This document shows, piece by piece, positions 46,684-57,900 of a DNA stretch of 64,000 nucleotides (position 1 is the stretch's first letter; each line of letters starts with the position of its first letter). The notes under the pieces were generated by a model. That model worked only from the letters and a program-made list of their open reading frames with translations, did no database searches and had not been told where the DNA came from. This stretch comes from Cyclina sinensis (taxonomy: Eukaryota > Mollusca > Bivalvia > Venerida > Veneridae). A program made the position numbers and the translations under genes. The stretch lies in the NCBI GenBank assembly GCA_012932295.1, contig JAAONU010000010.1, positions 22,442,977 to 22,506,976 of the forward strand, read 5' to 3'.

Positions 46684-47708
46684 CCATATACAAACAAATT
46701 GTGCGCTAGGGCTTTTTATTATATAGACGATGTTCGCCCTTCGCACGTAAAGGCCGACATCTATGTAATATCAGTTTGTAAATCGGTCGGTCTTGCGGTC
46801 GAAATATTGAGACTATGGCTGCCAGAAATAATAATTACAAACAAGTTCCTAGCTGTAACTTTGTTAGGAACAATTTGTAATAATAATCCATGTATTGTGC
46901 CAGGTATGTATTCTCTGATTATTTCCAGCCTACTGTCCGTGACCATGGATTGTTTAAGAAATTAATGAAAATTTCTGCAGGATTTACTGTTCTCAATTTT
47001 TTTTATAACTTATATTCCTACAGCTGTTTTGAATCACAGGTGATTGGCACTTACCTAGGATTATATAAGGAGTATCTTGTCATTCCTGTACAAGTTTCCA
47101 CCTTAAATATTGTATATATACACTGAAAATAGAAAAGGTAAATAAGTCTTGAAACAAGGCATTTACGAAGCCCTCACTTCTATGTTCTCTCCCCTACTTC
47201 ATACTCAATATTTGTACAAAAACTTGGCGGCGATCGGTAGCAGGGTCATTTACGTTCACAAATATGCCATACATTATACACTGGCATCAAGCATAAAGCC
47301 ACAGCAGCCGAAAGTTTCAAAGTTTTTCAGCCAAAACGCTTACTCGGAACAGTAGACTTTAATTTAAGTGGAGGTGTGTATCCATCTTCCAGTGAAATGA
47401 TCCGCTTCAAATTTCGCAGTTGTAAAATGTAATGGCTGATGCGAAAGAAGATGAGGTAGTGGAGTGAAGAATTAAATTGATTGTATACTCGTGAAAAGAT
47501 ATTGTTAATGTGAATGGATACATATGACTTTGTTTTAAGTAAACTTATCGAATGACCATGCATTTTCCGTGAAAACTAAGCTGTTTATCGTAGACTTTTG
47601 CAATAAAAGGCGAAATATCAGGCATTCAATTAATGTCTACTGTTCCGAGTAAGTGTTTCAGCAATGAAGTCTTGAAACTTCCCGCTTCTGTGCCTCGATG
47701 CTTAATTG
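46684..47708. repeat. Copy 2 of the 1025 bp duplication
   Basis: About 99.4 percent identical to 26259-27283 (6 differences counted, no indels). Here the homology is preceded by the minisatellite and followed by the intact right arm of the hairpin element. Confidence 0.97.
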
Positions 47709-47955
47709 CAGTACATAGTGTATGGGAAGCTCGTGAAGGTAAGTGACCCTGCTACTGATCCCCGTTTGATTTATCGCGAAATATTTAGATTACATTTAGG
47801 GAGAAAACTTAAAAGTGAAGACTTCGTAAATGCCCTGTTTAGGACTTACTTACCTTTTATTTTTTAATCTATATTATTGCAAATGAGGTGAATGTATATC
47901 CAGGAATGACTAGGTACTGCTAAATACTATCATAGGTATGTGCCAAACACCTGTG
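47035..47955. mobile_element. Complete 921 bp hairpin (inverted-repeat) element
   Basis: Arms 47035-47372 and 47622-47955 are inverted copies at roughly 80 percent, with ends CACAGGTG.TTGGCAC.TACC. The ~250 bp centre is unique. The whole would fold into a ~335 bp stem. No target duplication could be fixed. The 60-80 aa frames inside are not genes. Confidence 0.8.
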
Positions 47956-47989
47956 CGTCAAAGATGGCGGCTTATTAATTAAGAGAACG

Positions 47990-48215
47990 ATAATACAGGG
48001 GCGGTTCCAGGATTTTAAGTTGGGGGCCGCAAAATGTTCGGCAAAATTTATGTCCGTTTTCTACCTCATTTAAACAGTTCAAATGTGCATTCATTTCAAT
48101 GTTGAACAATAAAGTATACATAAAAATATTCTAAATATACCTACAATAACACCTATCATCGGGGTATTTTAAGGGGCGCGGGACAGGTGCACCTCCCTCT
48201 GGAATCTGCTAGTGT
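47990..48215. repeat. Suspected degenerate interspersed repeat
   Basis: GGGGCGGTTCCAGGATTTTA at the left and GGTGCACCTCCCTCTGGAAT at the right are higher in GC than the flanks. They remind me of common mollusc repeat ends. I cannot prove this without a search. Confidence 0.3.
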
Positions 48216-48778
48216 AATAGACTGTGTCTAGAACTTTTCGTAACAACTGAACAATATTTGCACTGATGTTAGGACACATTCTACTTATAAATGCTTATTA
48301 CGTAACCCCATAGGTCTTTTCAAACACCGGAATAAATATAGCGGACCGGACCAAGAAGCAGATTGCTGTCTATTCTGTGAACGGGGGAAATTTATTTTTT
48401 GACTTATATAGGTTCAGCTCCAATGAATATTTCCATATCAACAGAGATACTCGTAAGCTTAATACAGATTCACAATTATAATGAGCAACAAAATTGGCAA
48501 AAATAGTGGGAAAAGCTTTTTTCCATTTTATTTTTTTTATACAGCTTCATCTTAAAAATGGAAATCTATTTATTTTTTATCTTGGGGACTTTCTTTCAAT
48601 ATAAGTAAGACTGATGTTGAATACACTGTACCTATTTGTTTAAACTAATTTTCCTGTTTGACAGTACATATTTAAGAGGGATACATTTTGTATTTGAAGT
48701 CCTATGTATACTTTTTTCCAAATGATTTTTTCTATACTAGGCAGTTGTCAGGTTCAACCTTTATCCTCTGCCCCACAG
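48216..48778. other. Intron or 5' flank of the LolA-like gene
   Basis: AT-rich with no further exon recognised; it ends in the acceptor TCTGCCCCACAG. Confidence 0.4.
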
Positions 48779-48971
48779 ATATTTCTGTATGGTAAGGTCC
48801 ATGGCACCATGGTGGCGATGAAAACTCCTTACCAGTTCTTCTTCTTTGACAACAACAGTGTACAATGGATCAATAAAACAAACGTGCGTGGAATCACATG
48901 CGACCTGTGGAGGCAGGTGACCAACTCATTTGTCACGGGTGCAAATACGACAATTGACTGGTACTTTAGTG
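48779..48971 (+). CDS. LolA-like gene, exon 1 seen
   Basis: Acceptor CTCTGCCCCACAG and donor GTATGT. The 64 codons run from IFLYGKVHGTMV through NVRGITCDLWRQ to TTIDWYFS, ending one base into a codon. The RGI-C-D-x-W plus WYF pair is the family's first hallmark. Phase 0 at the acceptor implies an upstream exon that I did not find. Confidence 0.85.
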
Positions 48972-51900
48972 GTATGTTGTATTCATTTGTTGTTTTTGTA
49001 TGTACAGGAAAACTAAGAACGTGACGTTCTGTTTAATTCTAATTTATGCCAACCGTTATGATTTGTTACTAGGTGTTCTAGTAGAACCATCTGCTCATAA
49101 TCCGCCATTTTGTAAGAATTTATGTCGATCTCTAAAACATTTGGAAAGTTTTCAACATTTTAACATTTACTGACGGATTTTCTACTTTCATATGTTCAAC
49201 AGTTGTAGAAGCGGTACAGAGGGCTTAACTTGACTTTTTTTCAGTCTCAGAAGATTTGTTGATTCTTGTCCAGTTCCTTAATTCGGTAAAATGAAAATGA
49301 ATTATATATGACTTTAAGTCGGGTAATTTGACTGCATCCTACATAAACAGTGGAAAATACAACCTTTGATTCCACATGTCTTGTTTTAAAATTTGACGTT
49401 CCTAGAGATTGAACGAAAGTATGCCGATTGACCCCCGTGTTCATAGCTTCTGTTCTTTAATTAGTCATACTGCTTGTTTAAGATTAGTCACGGAACATGA
49501 AACATTCAAATTTACTACAATGCGATTGGGCAATATATAGTTTCACCCGCTAAATATTCCATAATTATATACCTGCGTTTATTCCATTTCAAGAACAAAA
49601 CTGGACAACGCTGCATTTACAGTATCGTCAGCCACAACGTGCACATGTGTACGGCAAAGTTCAGATGCCAAACCATAAAACTCGATTTTTTGATCACATG
49701 TACGAATTCTATGACTTCAACACCGATTTTCAAGATCCTGAAATGTATCAGGTGAGTTTGTCAGTCTGACGTCATAAGTTAGTTTTCAGCTGTGATGTCA
49801 TAAGTTGTAAATTGGCTTCTTTAATTGTAACGACCTGTAACAGTCAGAGTGAAATCAAAGTTTACCTAACCGCTGTATGAAAGAAGGATCAGCTTTTGTC
49901 TCTCAGGCAACTTTCTCATTTACATGGTTATAACAGGTAGCGAGGCTCGAACCAATGATAGCCTATATATAGCTACAGATATTTTATGTTTGACTGTATG
50001 TTTGCCGAATGTATTATTTCAATTTTGTATATGGTAGAGTGTACATTGGGTGTTCTTTGTGAATAAGACAGCTAAAACGAACGTTATTGACTGTTTCTTA
50101 TTTACTGCGAACTCTCAACATTCACTCTTACACTCAACATTCTCTCTTACACTCAACATTCTTTTCTAACACTCAACATTCTGTATAACAGCATTCTTTT
50201 CCAAATATGTACATAACATTATCATTGCTGACAGGTAACACATGATGTCACGCCACCTTTTCTTCCATAAATATTTGGACAGTGTTTAGTTTGTTTTTTA
50301 GCTCACCTGTCACGTAATGACAGAGTGAGCTTTTCTGATCACCTTTTGTCCGTCGTCCGTCCGTCCGTCCGTTAACAATTGGTTTGTTAACACTCTAGTG
50401 GTCACATTTTTGCCTCAATTGTCATGAAACTTGGTCAGGATGTTTGTCTCATTAAGATCTCGGACGAGTTCGAACATGGGTTATCAGGGTTGGAAAACTA
50501 GGTCACAGAGCCCAAATATAGAAAAACCTTGTTAACACTCTAGAGGCTACTTTTTCCGTCGAAATATCCTGGAAATTTGTCAGAAATGTTCTAATGATTA
50601 TTTCTAGCTCAAGTTCAAATATGGGTCATCTGGGTTCAAAAACTAGGTCACGGAGCCAAAAAATAGAAAAATATTTTTAACACTCTTGAGGTTACATTTT
50701 CAGCCCAAATAATCTTGAAATTTGTCAGAAAGGCTGCTTTGATGATTTCTAGGTCAAGTTCAAATATAGGTCATCTGGGGTCAAAAACTAGGTCACAGAG
50801 CCCAAATATTGAAAAAACCTTGTTAACACTCTAGGGGTAACATTTTTAGACCAAATAATCTGGAAATCTGTCAGGAAGGTTGCTTCTATGATTTCTAGCT
50901 CAAGTTAAAATATGGGTCATCTTGGTTCAAAAACTAGGTCACGGAGCCCAAAAATAGAAACATCTTGTTAACACTCTAGAGATTACATTTTCAGCCCAAA
51001 TAATCTGGAAATTTGTCAGAAAGGTTGCTTCAAAGATTTCAAGCATAAATTCAAATATGGGTCATCTGGATTCAAAAACTAGGTCACAGAGCCCAAAAAT
51101 AGAAAAATCTTGTTTACACTCTAGAGGTTACATTTTCAGCCCAAATAATCTGGAAATTTGTCAGAAAGGTTGCTTCAAAGATTTCTAGCACAAATTCAAA
51201 TATGGGTCATCTGGGGTCAAAAACAAGGTCACAGAGTCCAAATATGGAAAAACCTTGTTAATATTCTAAAGGTAGCATTTTCAGTCCAAATAACCTGGAA
51301 ATTTGTCAGAAAGATTCTACGGATGATTTCTAGCTCAGTTTTGAATATAGGTTCTCTGGAGTCAAAAACTAGGTCACAGAGCCCGAAAGTAGAAAAACCT
51401 TGTAAAAGCTCTAGAGGTTACATTTTGAGTCCAAATGTCCCTGAAATTTGTCAGAAAGGTTGTTTCAATGATTTCTAGCTCAAATTTGGATATGGGTCAT
51501 CTTGGATCAAAAACTAGATCACATGGTACAAATATGTAAAAAAACTTTTTAACACTCCAAAGGTTACATTTTTAGTCCAAATATCCTGGAAATTTGTCAG
51601 ACAGGTTTTTTTGATGATTTCTAGCTCAAGTTTGGATATGGGTTATCTGGGGTAAAAAACTAGGTCACAGAACCTAAATATCGAGAAACCTTGTTAACAC
51701 TCTAAATGCTACGTTTTCAGTCCAAATATCTTGGAAATTTGTCAAAGAGATTGTTTCAATAATTTCTAGGTCAAGTTCGAATATGGGTCATCTGGGGTCA
51801 ATTAACCAGGTCCATAGCAACTTTGTTAAAAGCAGTCATACTCAGGTGAGCGATACAGGGCCATCATGGCCCTCTTGTTTTAAAGAAAAAAAAGATCGGT

Positions 51901-54900
51901 GGTCCAGTGGTAAGGCGCTGGACTGGTAACCCAGGGTTCGCGAGATCGATCGCCGCTCCTCCACTAACAGTACTGTCTTTTCGATGAGACGTTAACTCAA
52001 GGTCCAATATATCAGTGCTTTACACTGAGCATACAAAAGAACCAGGGGTGTGTCTGGAATGGGTTGTTTCCTGTATCTTGCATCCCCCACAAAATAAAAC
52101 AACTAATTTCTGGGGGCGTCGGGCAACTAGTACCAACAACATATTAATTCGAATAGAGAGAGTTTTTACATGTTGCCATCTCACGGTGTCTGAGCATGCG
52201 CAGTATGTATTTGTAGGCATTCTAGAGCTAAGAAATGGGGGACCAAAGTCCCCGCAGCGGTTACTTCCCCTGATCAGTACAGAAACCACAAATGAAAATT
52301 CGTTACAGAGCCGAAATATATTCTTTTCACTTTTAATTTTAAATGTTCATACTTTCTATCACTTTAGTTTTCTTTCATTTAATTGTTATGCTTAATGTAC
52401 AAAAAGGTAAAAAATAAATGTAAAAAAAGAATATTTCGTAAAAATAACAAAAGTAGATTGTTTTGGTCACATGATAACGTATCGTCACGTGGGTTATAAA
52501 GGTGGCAGAGCTTGACATAACCGGTGCGAGGAGTTTGATGGGGGACATTAGTGGGTTATCTACCCTGAATATTCTCTGATATTACACTGGTCCTTCCATT
52601 TGGATTCCTCTGCTTGTATCACTATTTTCTCTTTTGGTATGGTGATAATTAAGCCTAATTATTTGCAACAGTGGTAGTCAGATTACACATATTGTGTTTA
52701 GCAACATGTTTTGTTAACACCATTATCTTTGTTTGTTTTTTGTTATAATCTTGACTTTTTATTTAATATATAAGTGGTGACAATTTTCACAACTAAAAGT
52801 CAAAACCATCAAATTAAAAACAAGGATAAATTCAGAGGATTCCAACTGAAAGGATCAATGTGGTATTTGGTCTACCTTTGATGTTATCTGAGTAAGGGAG
52901 ATAATTTGTTATCAGGAATGTCCCTCAGTGGAACGTCAGTCAATATTTTATTAAGATTAGAGAGCCATCCGTAAAAAAAATCCTTATCACTAAAAGAAAG
53001 TGATGCGAGCACTTCGTTGCTTTTGTAAAAAGCTCTGTACAATTCAAACGAAAGAAAAGAGAGGCACATGAACCAGTATCATTTTTTCTGTTGTAGATAA
53101 TAGAATTGAAATCTAGAATAACGATGTTAATCTGGTCTGTTGCCGTCATATCGACCGGTTTATGTCAAGAATCTGCATAAAAGCGTAGCACCTGTGAAGT
53201 CATTTGATGACAAAAGAACTTTGATGTAGTAATTCACACTCTTGCAATATTCAAACAATAAATTATTACTGCAATTTTGCCCATTTTTTCCTAAAGACAA
53301 CATCTATGTTACCCTAATTGTCTTTTATAACTGCCTTTTGTCTGTTATATTTTTCAGACACCGGTTGGTGTATATTGCCAGGGAGCAGTTAATACTAAGC
53401 CACTACCAGTTTTGCCCAATGCACTCCATTTTGCAGCAGAAATTATATGCAATCAAGAGGAACCCGTGTCTGTCACTTACACGGAGGTAAATATATTTTA
53501 AGGCGTTTTGACAAAAGAGCCCTTATGAACGAGCATGACATAATGTCATAATAATGCCGAAAAGAGACTTCAATATCGTTGGGCATTATTTAAATGGCAT
53601 CACATCTAAAACCATTTTGCAAAGAAAGCATGATGTGATAGCACAGTTTATCGCCGGACTATGATAAACATAGCATAAAACCTCTTATCATGAAACCTTG
53701 GCTTACTAGTACAGTTTATCGCCGGAATTGATAAACAGTCTAAAACCGCTTTGCAAGAAACCGTGGCATACTAGTACAGTTTATCGCCAGAATGTGATAA
53801 ACAGTCTAAAACCGCTTTGCAAGAAACCGTGGCTTACTAGTACAGTTTATCGCAGGAATATGATAAACCGTCTTAAACCACTTTGCAAGAAACTGTGGCT
53901 TACTAGTACAGTTTATCGCTGGAATATGATAAACATAGTTTTTTTTCTATTTCCGGTATCAGAAAAGATTGATATGTCTGTTTCTGTTAAACATTCACAC
54001 ATAACTCCCCTTTTATTGTGAAGCGTCACAATTCTTTTTTGGAAACAGTTTTTAAAATCAAGAAATTATGAAAAACTTCAGACCAAATTAATGGAGAAAA
54101 AAGATATTATTCCTACGCAACCAATGATTTACGCAAGGTTTTCAGGTATATGTGAGTTACACTCAGACAAGCGACTCATAACGCTTTTATTTTTCCGTAA
54201 TTCAAAAGAGGGTAAATATTTTAAATTTTCCACTTTTGTTTTAAAATTCGACGACTCAAGAGACTACTATGTGTTTGATAAAAGCATCTTTCCTAAAGCT
54301 ATGTTTAAAACTGGTTAGTCATCGGTTAGTCATCGGCTGTGACCAGTAGCCGCCAAAAACATACCCCTAGAATTGTTATTACTCTTGTTCACTTCCAAAG
54401 AAGGTGACAGACTCATTATTTACTTTACCATTTAGCAATAAGTGTTTTTTTTCTGACTTAATACATACATCTATTTCTTCTGTGTTAGCTTTTATATTTC
54501 GTTATCTGTGTAACAACTTACAGGAATGGTTCGAATATGAAATGCGTGTCGGTATATTACTATTTGCCAAGTGATGGGCTAACCCCTTTGCACCGTGAAA
54601 AGAGGATAGAAGATTATATTACAGGTAATACTTATTTACAAATTACAAGTATTATCTAAATCTAGAATAAGTCATAAAATGAACAATGGTACAAATGTAA
54701 TTTCCGTCTTTCCATCAAAATTGGTATAAACTTCTTTATATAACATATATAAATATTTGGAACAATGCATTTACACGTCTGTATAGAGACTTAATATGAC
54801 GTACCTCTTGTCTCACTACGCAGTGTGTAAAGAAACCAGAGGCTCATCATAAGATATAAAGATAAATCCTCAACACAATGTCTATATATCAATCAAAGGC

Positions 54901-57900
54901 TTATCAAAAGCTATATGGAGACTATTTAATTTCAGCCAAAAGTTTATATGGAAGCTTTTGATGAGCATTTACAGAGGCTAATATATTCTTAGCACAAAGT
55001 TCTTACAAACATGAAAGTCCGTAACAGAATGATGCAATGCATCTTAGAATACACAACCCAGAGCGGGATTTGAACTCCGAATTCTCCCGTGTGACAGGCC
55101 AACAGTATCCAGTGGGCAAAATAATCGATTCTTGACGCAACTGTCAGAGGTTGTATTTAGAGAATTATGGGGAGGAATGCGCCAGAGCGTAACAAGTCTA
55201 CACATAAACCAAATGGCATCAAAATTTTATAAAGACTAAAAAGTTTTAGTACAAAGTCTGTTTAGATACCATATGCCAACCGGGTTTATTGGCATATTTC
55301 GACAAACAAACGTAACCCATAATTCAAGATAACTGAAAACATGTGGAGCAATCTTTATACACGAGGAGTACTGTTTGAATCCGCTAGTGTTGTAGAAGTT
55401 TTATTTTCTAAGACGGATAAATTTCAATTAAGTGAGATGTTACTGTTATCCACATCCATTGATTTCAGTCTTCAAAAACTTTGTCCTTAATGCTCAGTTT
55501 CGAATTCTGAATTGCCCATGAATGATAAGTCGCAACGAAAACTGAATATTGTATAGTTTAATTTAATTTAGAATGAAGACAGTCAAGGGTTCTTTTTTGA
55601 CAGGGGCCAGTACATTTATGAAGGACAAGTAAGTTTGAGTCTGATTAATTTAAGCCTTATTGATACTGGCCTTTTTATGATCAAATTTGTCAGTAAAAAT
55701 AACTTTTTTGAAGACTGTTGCCACTTTCTTTACATTTCATATCATTGGTAGTATCACACTGAAAATTATCGGCGATTCTCCTAGAAAATCGCTATAGATT
55801 TAATGCGCAGACATACAGTAATTTGCGGAAAATGCCGCTGATTACCGAGTTTGCACGATTAACCGTACTCAGACTCGTACAGCATAAGGTTGTAAACTTG
55901 TACCTAACTTTTGTACTTGGCAGTTATGAAGCTATTTATTCAATTTTTACACTAACATTTAGCTTTCGCTACGGGCCATTTGTCACTTGCTTTATTCAAA
56001 TTCTTTTGAATTGTGCTTTTGTTTAAAGAGATCAGTGCACGGTATTAAATGTGATGTATGGATAACAGAGACAGATGACTGGCCTTCCCCAGGAAACCCA
56101 AACACAACTTTTGAATGGTATTTTGCAGCGGTATGTTCCTGTCTTAAATATTTGACTTTTCATCTAGTCGACATAAGACGATGAAGTCCAACTTTTAGCT
56201 TCAATTTTGCAGAAGCAGGTTTTGCTTTGTGCCAATTTAAAGTCTTTATCTATTTTTCCAATTTTTTTTTTTCAAGTTTAATTGAATCCATTCATTTCAA
56301 CGTAGGTGTAAAGGCCTATGAGTATTTTAATTCAAAACAAATCTCGTGTTGTAAACGTAACACTTTGTATGTGATGGAGTAAGAGTTCAATCTATTTGTT
56401 AAATTTCAAAACATATTTAATTTTCAGACTTAGATGAAAAGAGCAACCATAACTCCTCTTGTATTTTCATTTTGATAAATTCTTTTCTTCCAGTCTGAAT
56501 ATACGACTGACACAACGTCCATGTCGATTCCAGTAAGACTAAAGCTAAGGACATCTTTGGTGCGTTAACATTTATCTTAATTTATTATACTAACAAACAG
56601 GGCAGTAATATAGCATGTTGCTTATAAATATAACATAAATTTAACAGAAGCACAACATGTGACTGTTTAATAAATACCACTGTTAGCCTTGTTTTGAAGT
56701 TGAAAATCTTACGTATATTTGCCATCTTTGTGCGTGTTACAAGATTAGAAAACATTATATATAGTATGATTTTGTTTATTTCTCCATCACCATTTAAACC
56801 AAAATTCTCAGAAGAGATTAGTTGCAAGCCTAGTTAAGCATATCGACAACCTACAATTATGTCAGAAGTGTTTCAAATCATTGATTTCCATTAGTTTAAT
56901 GCATGAACATTTTAACGTCTCCTAAACTATCTGACATATTTTAAACAATCTTTACATTTCATCGGTGCCAAGCCTTGAGCATTATCAACATTTAGGGTGG
57001 ATAAACATTTGTTTTTTTCCCTTGAAAAGTGAGTTCATAGTTAGTAATTATTTTGCAATAATAACAAATCATATGTATGAACAGCTAGTAAATTTCACAT
57101 ATATTCAAATACACAAAAAATGGTGTCATAACTGGATGAAGGATAAATCATTATGAGGTAGAATTTCTTTCAATATGCACACTCACCCCACCCATTTCAA
57201 ATGTCGGACAGTCAATTGGCCAGTCTACAGAATATAATATTATAACCCTTACGTTTGTGAATGTTTGAGCCAACTGAATGTTTGAGCCAGCTGAATGTTT
57301 GAGCTAGCTGAATGTTTGAGCCTTCTGAATGTTTGAGCCTTCTGAATGTTTGAGCTAGCTAAATGTTTGAGCCAGCTTCATGTTTGAGCCTTCTGAATGT
57401 TTGAGCCAACTGAATGTTTGAGCCAGCTGAATGTTTGAGCCAGCTAACTGTTTGAGCTAGCTGAATGTTTGAGCCCTCTGAATGTTTGAGCCTTCTGAAT
57501 GTTTGAGCCAGCTTCATGTTTGAGCCTTCTGAATGTTTGAGCCAGCTTCATGTTTGAGCCAACTGAATGTTTGAGCTAGCTCATGTTTGAGCCTTCTGAA
57601 TGTTTGAGCCAACTGAATGTTTGAGCCAGCTTCATGTTTGAGCCTTCTGAAGGTTTGAGCCAGCTTCATGTTTGAGCCAGCTTCATGTTTGAGCCTTCTG
57701 AATGTTTGAGCCAGCTTCATGTTTGAGCCTTCTGAAGGTTTGAGCCAGCTTCATGTTTGAGCCTTCTGAATGTTTGAGCCAGCTTCATGTTTGAGCCAGC
57801 TTCATGTTTGAGCCAACTGAATGTTTGAGCCAGCTTCATGTTTGAGCCAGCTTCATGTTTGAGCCTTCTGAATGTTTGAGCCTTCTGAATGTTTGAGCCA

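Noticed and set aside
51895..51970. Functional tRNA gene
   Set aside because: The B box is degenerate and a SINE body follows; likewise for the tRNA-like units at 17444, 24620 and 55052.
52015..52395. 126-aa plus frame and 89-aa minus frame
   Set aside because: Overlap the SINE and its flank; no splice or family support.
55469..55555. Candidate missing exon of the LolA-like gene
   Set aside because: One reading (LNAQFRILNC) has no donor; the other would leave a 17 bp intron before 55572, which is too short.
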